From an uncultured Flavobacteriales bacterium (GTDB lineage: Bacteria; Bacteroidota; Bacteroidia; Flavobacteriales; Crocinitomicaceae), in contig CAMLET010000278.1 in the NCBI GenBank assembly GCA_946479125.1, positions 1 to 5,099 on the forward strand: DNA of 5,099 bases. Reading direction: 5' to 3'. Both the position numbers and the translations under genes were made by a program. Under the pieces are notes generated by a model. The model was not told the origin of the DNA and searched no databases. It worked only from the letters and a program-made list of their open reading frames with translations. Positions 1-5,099 of this stretch are shown piece after piece. How positions within the stretch are numbered: the stretch's first letter is position 1; each line of letters begins with the position of its first letter.

Positions 1-1
1 C

Positions 2-604
2 GCTTCTGGATGGAAGAATGTGCTTTTGGAAAATGCCATTACTCCCATACAACAATACGGATATACAACTGGGAAAAATTCCAGTGACAGTGCAATGATC
101 ATTGATGCCATGGATATTTTATATTCTGGAAAAGTAAATGGCTTTTGTATTGTTTCAAGTGATAGCGATTTCACAAGATTAGCAACTCGATTACGAGAGG
201 CCGGAATGATGGTGATGGGATTTGGAGAAAAGAAAACACCACAACCGTTTATCTCCGCATGTGATAAATTCATTTATCTTGAAATTCTCAAATCTGAAAG
301 CGTCGAATCGAAGAAAGTTTCAAAAGCAACTGGTAAACCTAAAAAAGGAGAACCGCTCAGTAAAGTGGATGCAGAAACAATTCAACTTCTTACGGAAAGT
401 GTAAATGATTTGGCAGATGAAGGTGGCTGGACATTCCTTGGAAGTTTAGGAAACTACCTATTGAAAAAGAAACCCGATTTTGATCCAAGAAACTACGGTT
501 TCATGAAACTCTTACCATTGATTCGAAATACCAATCAATTTGAAATTGACGAAAGAGACACAGGAGTGAATAACATTCGTCACATTTATTTGAGGCAAAA
601 GTAA
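2..604 (+). CDS. NYN domain protein with C-terminal OST-HTH/LOTUS domain (5' partial)
   Basis: The reading frame is open from the window edge, so the true start lies outside; the GTG at 20 is internal, because the codons before it (ASGWKN from position 2) continue the family's usual 'WKN-LL--AI-PIQQ' stretch. The visible 200 residues hold the C-terminal half of a LabA-like NYN (PIN-fold) domain. Acidic motifs SDSAMIIDAMD (83-115) and SSDSDFTRL (155-181) match the expected metal-binding acidic patches. A Lys/Ser-rich linker follows (about 290-360), then an OST-HTH/LOTUS-type winged helix (about 365-600). NYN proteins are predicted metal-dependent RNases and LOTUS domains bind RNA, so a cytoplasmic RNA-processing or RNA-regulatory role is likely; no substrate can be read from sequence. 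Full-length relatives are, from memory, about 250 residues, so roughly 50 N-terminal residues, including the first active-site Asp, are missing. The next gene starts 81 bases downstream. Confidence 0.88.
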   Translation, partial: ASGWKNVLLENAITPIQQYGYTTGKNSSDSAMIIDAMDILYSGKVNGFCIVSSDSDFTRLATRLREAGMMVMGFGEKKTPQPFISACDKFIYLEILKSESVESKKVSKATGKPKKGEPLSKVDAETIQLLTESVNDLADEGGWTFLGSLGNYLLKKKPDFDPRNYGFMKLLPLIRNTNQFEIDERDTGVNNIRHIYLRQK

Positions 605-685
605 GTCCTCACTGGAATAAATGTGTAACATGTAAATAAAAGAATAGTGATATCTTGTATTTACAGAATCTAAAAAAAGCAAGGA

Positions 686-1369
686 ATGTTCGACTTGAAA
701 GGCATTTTTTATTCTGAGGATATACCAATAGGTTATCTCGGGGAAATCGCCCTTAGGACGGGAATTATGTTTTTGATTCTCATCATTGCATTGAAGCTTC
801 TCAGTAAAAGAGGAGTTAAGCAACTCTCCGTATTTGAATTAGCGATTTTGATTGCCTTAGGCTCTGCGACTGGTGATCCTATGTTTTACAAAGAAGTACC
901 TCTCCTTCATGGCATTGCAGTAATTGTGGTTGTTATTTTACTTTATAAAGTGATCACCAGGTTTACGGCGAAAAGTAAAACTATAGAATCAATGCTCGAA
1001 GGTCAACCTACATGTCTTATTGAGGATGGGAAAATAGCATATGATAGTTACGTGAGTATAGGTTTACCTTATGACAAGTTCTTTGCAGAACTTCGTTTAA
1101 AAAGCGTTGACCATCTTGGGCAAGTCAGAAAAGCCTATATCGAGACATCAGGAGAAATCAGTGTTTATTTTTTCGAGGATCAACATGTAGTTGAGGGATT
1201 GCCCATTTATCCTGAATCAATCAATAACCCCGTGGTTATCAAAAAAGAGCAAAAGTGTGTGTGCATTTATTGCGGAAATCTGCAAACGGTGAATGTTGGG
1301 AGTGAAGACTGCCAAATTTGTGAGAATACCAAGTGGCAAATTCCAATAGTAAACAAGCGTATACGCTAA
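686..1369 (+). CDS. DUF421 (YetF family) membrane protein with C-terminal Cys cluster
   Basis: The 227-residue protein has three hydrophobic helices (about residues 17-39, 47-63 and 73-91). The segment KRGVKQLSVFELAILIALGS and the following GDPMF are typical of DUF421/YetF membrane proteins. A soluble alpha/beta domain (about 95-175) follows, with the family pattern LEGQPTCLIEDGKI and a later FFAELRLKSVDHLGQVRKAYIE-like stretch. The tail carries C191, C193, C196, C209 and C212, including two CxxC pairs (CIYCG and CQICENTKW), which looks like a small zinc ribbon. The family sits in the cytoplasmic membrane. Its biochemical role is poorly known; some Bacillus members are linked to spores or stress. 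The ATG at 686 is the first start in the frame that keeps the N-terminal hydrophobic region. No clear Shine-Dalgarno is present, as is common in Bacteroidota. It is probably transcribed separately from the NYN gene, but no good promoter was found in the 81-base gap. Confidence 0.87.
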   Translation: MFDLKGIFYSEDIPIGYLGEIALRTGIMFLILIIALKLLSKRGVKQLSVFELAILIALGSATGDPMFYKEVPLLHGIAVIVVVILLYKVITRFTAKSKTIESMLEGQPTCLIEDGKIAYDSYVSIGLPYDKFFAELRLKSVDHLGQVRKAYIETSGEISVYFFEDQHVVEGLPIYPESINNPVVIKKEQKCVCIYCGNLQTVNVGSEDCQICENTKWQIPIVNKRIR

Positions 1370-1403
1370 CTCGTTGATTACTTTTCGGGTATAACATACC
1401 TTA

Positions 1404-1437
1404 TTGGCTGAGTTTCTGCTTCAAACTTTTACATTTG
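1404..1437 (+). promoter_or_regulatory. Candidate Bacteroidota-type promoter for the DUF1801 gene
   Basis: TACATTTG at 1430-1437 matches the Bacteroidota -7 consensus TAnnTTTG exactly. A TTG at 1404-1406 could be the -33 element, but the 23-base spacer is at the long end of what is reported. The implied transcript start is near 1444, about 48 bases before the ATG at 1492. The leader could form a small hairpin (AATCAA 1456-1461, loop GAA, TTGATT 1465-1470). In an AT-rich gap the motif can occur by chance. Confidence 0.4.
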
Positions 1438-1491
1438 TTTAACCGAAATTTGTACAATCAAGAATTGATTAGCATTTAACGACTTCCTCCA

Positions 1492-1914
1492 ATGAATACA
1501 GAACAACAAATCCAGGAATATATTTCTACCCAAACAGAAGCTAAGCGCGCCGATCTGTTGGAACTACATCGTCAAATTCAGGAATTGAAGCCCGAATTAA
1601 AATTGTGGTTTCTGGATGGTAAGAATGCTGAAGGCAAAGTGGTTTCCAATCCAAATATTGGCTACGGAACTCAGATGATGAAATATACCGATGGCTCGAC
1701 CAAAGAATTTTATCAGGTCGGATTAAGTGGCAATACAACAGGAATTTCGGTTTACATAATGGGAATTGATGACAAGAAGATTTTGATAAATACCTATGGC
1801 GAAAGACTTGGTAAAGCTTCTGTTACCGGATACTGCATCAAGTTCAAAGCATTGAAAGATATCAATATGGATGTGCTACTGGAAGCGGTTCAATTTGGGT
1901 TTGAGCCAAAATAA
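1492..1914 (+). CDS. DUF1801 domain-containing protein
   Basis: The 140-residue soluble protein matches the DUF1801 (YdhG-like) family in length and pattern. It has a helical N-terminus with an 'R-LLELH-QI' helix (about 19-31) and a central GYGTQMMKYTDGSTKEFYQVGLSG segment (about 57-80, given here in part: GYGTQMMKYTDGS). A beta-rich core follows (ISVYIMGIDDKKIL, about 85-98), then a basic/aromatic stretch GKASVTGYCIKFKAL (about 107-121), and a family-typical end LLEAVQFGFEPK. The fold is the one found in proteins such as B. subtilis YdhG, annotated as a putative iron chaperone, but most members have no proven function and I do not assign one. The protein is cytoplasmic, with no signal peptide or membrane helix. 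The ATG at 1492 gives a normal N-terminus. A small membrane-protein gene begins 10 bases after the stop, suggesting co-transcription. Confidence 0.85.
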   Translation: MNTEQQIQEYISTQTEAKRADLLELHRQIQELKPELKLWFLDGKNAEGKVVSNPNIGYGTQMMKYTDGSTKEFYQVGLSGNTTGISVYIMGIDDKKILINTYGERLGKASVTGYCIKFKALKDINMDVLLEAVQFGFEPK

Positions 1915-1924
1915 GTGAATAACA

Positions 1925-2098
1925 ATGAATCCGATAAAAAGAAATCTGGTAATTGGGCTTTTGCTTCTCGCTGTTGGTTTGGTAATTCTTAATTTTGCAG
2001 GACATAAACACATGCTCAAGGGATTTATTCCGACAGTAATTGGTTTCATTTTAACTGGTGCTTCTGCATTAACACTTTATCTGAATAGAAAGCGTTGA
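1925..2098 (+). CDS. Small two-helix membrane protein, unknown function
   Basis: This short gene encodes 57 residues from ATG 1925 to TGA 2096-2098. An in-frame stop at 1916-1918 excludes an earlier start. The protein begins MNPIKRN and has two clear hydrophobic helices (about residues 8-24 and 34-53), joined by a short polar loop containing GHKHMLKG and ending in the basic tail NRKR. The basic ends suggest both termini are cytoplasmic with a short external loop. It starts 10 bases after the DUF1801 stop, so the two probably share a transcript. Evidence that it is real: sensible membrane topology, a clean start and tight spacing. I do not recognise a family, and it could be a general small hypothetical membrane protein. 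Confidence 0.62.
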   Translation: MNPIKRNLVIGLLLLAVGLVILNFAGHKHMLKGFIPTVIGFILTGASALTLYLNRKR

Positions 2099-2118
2099 AC
2101 GAACTTAGACCATCTGGA

Positions 2119-2181
2119 GTTGAAATCACATAAATGAATGCTATAAAAGTGGTAACTTCGTTCTAACCAATCGATTTCAAC
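2119..2181 (+). repeat. Long-range inverted repeat next to a start codon
   Basis: GTTGAAATC (2119-2127) is the exact reverse complement of GATTTCAAC (2173-2181). The right arm ends two bases before the ATG at 2184. A second inverted pair, GAACGAA (2097-2103) and TTCGTTC (2157-2163), is interleaved with the first, so the RNA could form a pseudoknot-like fold or either stem alone. A 9-bp stem beside the start could affect translation; this is inference, and chance pairing is possible. Confidence 0.3.
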
Positions 2182-2183
2182 CA

Positions 2184-2750
2184 ATGTATAAACTAGTAAT
2201 TTCACTAAAAATCAGTATAACTTCTTCAAGTAAGTTCTGGTTCGTATTGGTTTGTTTGATTCTTGGAGTTCAAAGCTGGGCACAAACCACCAGTGATTCT
2301 TCCTATTCAAGACCAGTAAGTCGAAAATCAGATTACACCAATGAATTCTTTCTAAGTGGAGGATATAACTGCAGCAACACTAGTTTTGTTGATGCCGGAT
2401 TGCGTTATTATCATTTAAGAAATGACGGACAAACCAGTTTAGCCTTTGCAGGATTTGCAGTTGGATGTAAATTTGGAAACAGACAGACGAATCCAATTAT
2501 CGTTCCATACCTGGGGTATCAGGGACAGGTCTTTTTTCTTGGATATGGAATCAGAGTTGAATATGCAACATGGAATGGATTAGAGTCATTCGGAATTGCA
2601 CCAGAAGTTGGATTCAGTGTGTTTGAGATGTTTAGAATTACAGGAGGATATCGTTTTGGTCTGGAAAAAACAGATGTAGTTGGTGTGAATGGATTTACCT
2701 TTTCCGCAATCATAGGAATTCCACTGAGTTTTTTTGAAGAAGGGGATTAG
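2184..2750 (+). CDS. Secreted, probable outer-membrane beta-barrel protein, unknown function
   Basis: The 188-residue protein starts with a long signal peptide: a polar n-region (about 1-16), a hydrophobic core FWFVLVCLILGV (18-29), and a likely signal peptidase I cleavage after SWA (residue 33), leaving a mature N-terminal Gln. No lipobox Cys is placed for lipidation. After a Ser/Arg-rich stretch (about 35-52), the mature part is rich in Gly and aromatic residues in alternating patterns. Roughly eight amphipathic strands can be traced, for example FFLSGGYN, FVDAGLRYYH, VPYLGYQGQVFFLGYGIRVE, FRITGGYRFGL and FSAIIGIPLSF. That is the look of a small outer-membrane barrel. No named family is recognised. 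No other in-frame ATG precedes the signal peptide. The start region overlaps one arm of an inverted repeat. A soluble secreted beta protein is the main alternative. Confidence 0.72.
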   Translation: MYKLVISLKISITSSSKFWFVLVCLILGVQSWAQTTSDSSYSRPVSRKSDYTNEFFLSGGYNCSNTSFVDAGLRYYHLRNDGQTSLAFAGFAVGCKFGNRQTNPIIVPYLGYQGQVFFLGYGIRVEYATWNGLESFGIAPEVGFSVFEMFRITGGYRFGLEKTDVVGVNGFTFSAIIGIPLSFFEEGD

Positions 2751-2805
2751 TGGAATAACGTTAGATGTGGCAAATCATTTCTGTTTAAGATTTTTTATAT
2801 TGTAA

Positions 2806-2819
2806 GTTATTATAATAAC
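2806..2819. promoter_or_regulatory. Perfect 14-bp palindrome, possible operator
   Basis: GTTATTATAATAAC at 2806-2819 is a perfect palindrome. It lies 22 bases upstream of a TATATTTG promoter-like motif (2842-2849), which puts it at about the expected -33 region of the small-gene pair at 2919-3655. That is where a repressor or activator dimer could bind. The surroundings are very AT-rich (12 G/C in 2761-2820 by hand count), so chance palindromes are easier here. Confidence 0.3.
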
Positions 2820-2841
2820 AATCAATTTTGTACTTTGTATG

Positions 2842-2849
2842 TATATTTG
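2842..2849 (+). promoter_or_regulatory. Candidate -7 promoter element for the 2919-3655 gene pair
   Basis: TATATTTG matches the Bacteroidota TAnnTTTG element exactly and lies 69 bases before the ATG at 2919. No TTG occurs at the usual 17-23-base spacing upstream, so the -33 half is missing or weak. The predicted leader contains a small inverted repeat, GTAAC 2874-2878 and GTTAC 2887-2891. Confidence 0.33.
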
Positions 2850-2918
2850 TATATTATAAGTCTTTCAAGCGGTGTAACTATTTGATGTTACGTTGTTTGT
2901 TTATAAGAATTAAGTGAA

Positions 2919-3095
2919 ATGGAAAAAGTAGTAAGAAGCAAAGGAGATCGATTGAACTGGGTTTCATTAAAAGATGTAAAACCTATGGTTCTTATTGAGT
3001 CTGGAGTAGTTGGAAGAAAAGTATCTAAAGTTACGCTTGAAAAAAGAAGAAAGGAAGTTAATCCTAATTTGAATAGTGGATATTTAGTTCCGTGA
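2919..3095 (+). CDS. Small hypothetical protein, first gene of an overlapping pair
   Basis: A 58-residue gene runs from ATG 2919 to TGA 3093-3095. The protein begins MEKVVRSKGDRLNWVSLKDV and ends NLNSGYLVP. It is basic and soluble, with no signal peptide or membrane helix; a charged segment KVTLEKRRKEV (38-48) could be a helix contacting nucleic acid or a partner protein. Its stop shares the four bases GTGA (3092-3095) with the start of the next gene, a classic sign of translational coupling and the main evidence that both are real. I do not recognise a family. Size and position resemble an antitoxin or accessory gene upstream of its partner, but nothing in the sequence proves this. Base composition is AT-rich (20 G/C in 2941-3000), unlike the hydrolase downstream. 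Confidence 0.6.
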   Translation: MEKVVRSKGDRLNWVSLKDVKPMVLIESGVVGRKVSKVTLEKRRKEVNPNLNSGYLVP

Positions 3096-3655
3096 AAATA
3101 ACAGATTCTGCCTACCAACTAAAGCATGTTTATTTTCAAAGAAATTTATCCTCAATCGAAAGTGAACATTTACTCACTCATATATTTAAATTTTACTCCC
3201 CAAAGACACAACTTGTTTACGTTTTAAGAGCGGAGTATCATGAAGAAGATCTTTTTGCGATAAAATTTTATTGTAAACAACATAGAAGAAGCGATTATAA
3301 GTATTCAAAGATCACCAATAAAGGTGATGTGAAAAACATTCTAATTACTTGCGCTAAGGCTATTCCTTATTTGTTGGAGAGTTACCCCACAGCTTCATTT
3401 GGATTTATTGGATCACGAACTATTGACAAAACAAATAGTCGAGTTGAGAATCATATAGAAAATCAAAGATACAGAATCTATATCCGCATTGTGTCTACGC
3501 TTATAGGAACAAAAACCTTTCAACATCGCGAGTACCCAGATCAGAGTGGTTATTTAATGGTTAATAGAAAGACAAGAATAAGGTTAGATGAAAAGGAAAG
3601 AGCAATTATTCGAATGATAGCACGAGAATATCAAACTCTCCCCGATATTGGATAA
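3092..3655 (+). CDS. Hypothetical protein, second gene of an overlapping pair
   Basis: The 187-residue protein starts at GTG 3092. This start is forced: an in-frame stop lies at 3074-3076, no other usual start lies between, and the next Met is residue 157. It is soluble, basic and rich in Tyr, Arg and Lys. It has a beta-like stretch LVYVLRAEYHEEDLFAIKFY (41-60), then RRSDYKYSKITNKGDVKNIL (65-84), a helix ending IPYLLESYP (91-99), and the polar, conserved-looking segment FGFIGSRTIDKTNSRVEN (103-120) followed by NQRYRIYIRIVSTLIGTKTF (124-143). The C-terminus is charged and helical (LDEKERAIIRMIAREY, 165-180). I do not recognise a named family; the compact Arg/Asn/Asp-rich centre could be a binding or catalytic site, but that is speculation. 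Translation is likely coupled to the preceding 58-residue gene. Hand count gives 72 G/C in 240 bases (3121-3360), about 30%. Confidence 0.78.
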   Translation: MKITDSAYQLKHVYFQRNLSSIESEHLLTHIFKFYSPKTQLVYVLRAEYHEEDLFAIKFYCKQHRRSDYKYSKITNKGDVKNILITCAKAIPYLLESYPTASFGFIGSRTIDKTNSRVENHIENQRYRIYIRIVSTLIGTKTFQHREYPDQSGYLMVNRKTRIRLDEKERAIIRMIAREYQTLPDIG

Positions 3656-3705
3656 TCTAAATAACTATATAAACATAACAATCGATAACTTAAGTATAAA
3701 GCACT

Positions 3706-5025
3706 ATGAAAGCACTGATTTGTTTATTGCTAACCTTTTTAGTTTCCACTGTTACAATTGCTCAAGACATTTCCGGACAATGGAATGGTGTTTTGGAAGT
3801 TCAGGGAACCAAACTTCGACTCGTTTTTAACGTTAAAAAAACAGATCTGGGTTATTTATCAACTATGGATAGTCCTGATCAGGGCGCAAAAGGCATTCCG
3901 GTAACAAAAACAATTTTTGAAAATCAGAAAGTAACCTTTGAAGTGGCCAGTGCCAAAATTGAATATGTTGGTGAATTGGTAGAAAATGAGATTAAAGGTA
4001 CATTTAAACAGCGTGGACAAGAATTCCCAATGAACTTGTCAAAAAACGCCATTGGTGAGTCAGCAAAACGTCCGCAAGAACCAACTTTGCCACTTCCGTA
4101 TTATTCAGAAGAAGTGACGTTTAAAAATGAAGCCGCAAGAGTTACGTTGTCAGGAACATTGACGTTGCCTAAAAAAGAAGGAATCTTTCCTGTTGTAGTT
4201 CTAATCTCAGGAAGCGGACCGCAAAACAGAGACGAAGAATTGCTGGGACACAAACCGTTTTTGGTTCTTTCTGACTACCTGACAAGAAATGGGATTGCCG
4301 TTTTGCGTTATGACGACAGAGGAGTAGGAGAATCAAACGGCGATTTTCAAAGTGCAACTTCTGCAGACTTTGCAACCGATGTGGAAAGTGCTTTGGCGTA
4401 TTTGAAAACACGAAAAGAGATCAATAAGAAGAAAATAGGTTTGATGGGACATAGTGAAGGTGGATTAATTGCACCGCTTGTTGCTTCAAAATCAAAAGAC
4501 GTAAGTTTTGTGGTATTGCTTGCCGGACCGGGAATTTCTGGTGATCAGATCTTGTTGCTTCAACAGGAATTGATTGCGAGAGCATCAGGTTCATCAGAAG
4601 AGGACATTAAGGAAACCAAAGAGATAAGTACAAAGATTTTCGATATGGTATTGAAGTCGAATGATACCAAAACCTTGCAAACGGAATTGACAAACTATTT
4701 AAATGAACTTTTGGAAAAGGATGGTGGGACAGAAATTCCTGAAGGAATGAGCAAAGACCAGTTCGTTGCCATGCAGGTGAATCAAATTACAAGTCCGTGG
4801 ATGCAGTATTTTATCAAGTATGATCCACAACCGACTCTCGAGAAAGTAAAATGTCCGGTGTTGGCAGTTAATGGCGAAAAAGATTTGCAAGTTCCACCCA
4901 AGGAAGATCTTGCTGCAATTAAAAAAGCACTGGAAAAAGGCAAAAACAAGAAGGTGACAACCATCGAATTTCCGAATCTCAATCACTTGTTTCAGGAATG
5001 TACTACCGGCTCACCTTCAGAATAT
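3706..5025 (+). CDS. Exported alpha/beta hydrolase (3' end lost at a chimeric junction)
   Basis: The protein starts at ATG 3706 with a signal peptide (MKALICLLLTFLVSTVTIAQ, cleavage probably after Ala19), so it acts in the periplasm or outside. Residues about 22-115 form a beta-rich N-terminal domain (begins ISGQWNGVLEV) often seen before the hydrolase domain in Bacteroidota relatives. The hydrolase core follows: oxyanion-region GSGPQNRDEE (from 169), RYDDRGVGES, the nucleophile elbow GHSEGG with Ser250, the acid Asp393 in NGEKDLQVPP, and His427 in LNHLFQ. The triad is complete, so it is predicted to be an active esterase or peptidase-like hydrolase; the substrate is unknown. Homology ends at about residue 440 (TGSPSEY), where relatives continue with some 25 more residues to a stop. 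Here the frame instead runs on, without a stop, into retrotransposon-like sequence to the window edge. The natural C-terminus is therefore missing. Starts 50 bases after the preceding gene. Confidence 0.88.
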
Positions 5026-5099
5026 TTCACCTGCCCTTTCGGTAACTTTGCTTATAGACGTATGCCTTTTGGCTTATGTAATGCACCTGCCACCTTTCA
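5026..5099 (+). mobile_element. Fragment of a Ty3/gypsy LTR-retrotransposon reverse transcriptase (foreign, likely chimeric)
   Basis: Read in the same frame as the upstream hydrolase, these 74 bases encode FTCPFGNFAY followed by RRMPFGLCNAPATF. This is the highly conserved reverse-transcriptase segment (the 'RMPFGL-NAPATFQ' core) of Ty3/gypsy elements; the AYRR and LCNAPATF form is best known to me from plant Tat/Athila-type elements, and similar forms occur in animals. In a full element it would lie within pol, between the protease and the YxDD catalytic motif. Nothing else of the element is present: no LTR, no primer-binding site and no target-site duplication. It is not a bacterial retron, group II intron or DGR reverse transcriptase. 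Most likely it joined the bacterial sequence through an assembly or library artefact. Confidence 0.85.

Noticed and set aside
222..404. Plus-strand 60-residue frame inside the NYN gene
   Set aside because: It lies wholly within a recognised coding region in another frame and has low-complexity Lys/Asn content.
512..823. Minus-strand 103-residue frame
   Set aside because: It overlaps the end of the NYN gene and the start of the DUF421 gene, both well supported, and resembles no family.
1388..1400. GGTAT-AAC-ATACC hairpin after the DUF421 gene as a terminator
   Set aside because: The stem is only 5 bp, AT-rich and not followed by a run of T.
1486..1490. CCTCC just before the DUF1801 start
   Set aside because: It has the sequence of the rRNA anti-Shine-Dalgarno, not of a ribosome-binding site, so it cannot pair with 16S rRNA; taken as chance.
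1541..1738. Minus-strand frame opposite the DUF1801 gene
   Set aside because: It is a shadow of a recognised gene.
2519..2713. Minus-strand 64-residue frame opposite the beta-barrel gene
   Set aside because: It is a shadow; its Pro/Thr-rich content mirrors the Gly/aromatic codons on the plus strand.
2772..2796. AAATC/GATTT stem with a T6 run after the beta-barrel gene as a terminator
   Set aside because: The stem is 5 weak base pairs with a 12-base loop and overlaps the T run; it is not a convincing intrinsic terminator.
2888..3118. Minus-strand 76-residue frame over the 58-residue gene
   Set aside because: The plus-strand gene is preferred because of its GTGA overlap with the next gene; the minus frame has no such support. 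Antisense coding is not strictly excluded.
3648..3830. Plus-strand 60-residue frame over the hydrolase start
   Set aside because: It overlaps the signal peptide and N-terminal domain of the hydrolase in another frame.
4169..4986. Minus-strand frames at 4169-4411, 4699-4986 and 4782-4982
   Set aside because: They are shadows opposite the hydrolase, with Phe/Leu/Cys-rich content caused by complementing Lys/Glu/Ala codons.
5026..5099. Bacterial retron, group II intron or diversity-generating reverse transcriptase
   Set aside because: The RRMPFGLCNAPATF core is of the Ty3/gypsy type; bacterial reverse transcriptases lack this NAPATF form.

Overview
The window looks like a short stretch of a Bacteroidota genome, most likely Flavobacteriales-like. 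This is inferred from the protein families, the lack of clear Shine-Dalgarno sequences, and promoter-like TAnnTTTG motifs. It may be an entire assembly contig: the first gene is cut by the left edge, and the last gene is interrupted near the right edge by sequence of eukaryotic type. All genes lie on the + strand.

Left part (2-2098): a 5'-truncated NYN-domain protein with a C-terminal OST-HTH/LOTUS domain (putative RNA-binding/RNase protein); a DUF421 (YetF-type) membrane protein with an extra C-terminal cysteine cluster; a DUF1801 protein; and, 10 bases after it, a small two-helix membrane protein of 57 residues.

Middle (2184-3655): a secreted, probably outer-membrane beta-barrel protein of unknown function. 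It is followed by an AT-rich block (2751-3705) holding a 58-residue gene whose TGA stop overlaps the GTG start of a 187-residue gene (shared GTGA). I do not recognise either protein. The tight coupling, low GC, and a 14-bp palindrome next to a promoter-like motif make this pair the best candidate for an undescribed small module.

Right part (3706-5099): an exported alpha/beta hydrolase with an intact Ser-Asp-His triad. Around position 5026, at residue 441 and without a frameshift, it switches to the conserved reverse-transcriptase core of a Ty3/gypsy LTR retrotransposon. Such elements are eukaryotic, so the last ~74 bases are almost certainly an assembly or library chimera, not a natural fusion. 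No RNA genes, CRISPR arrays or insertion sequences were seen, and no gene-free stretch exceeds about 170 bases.
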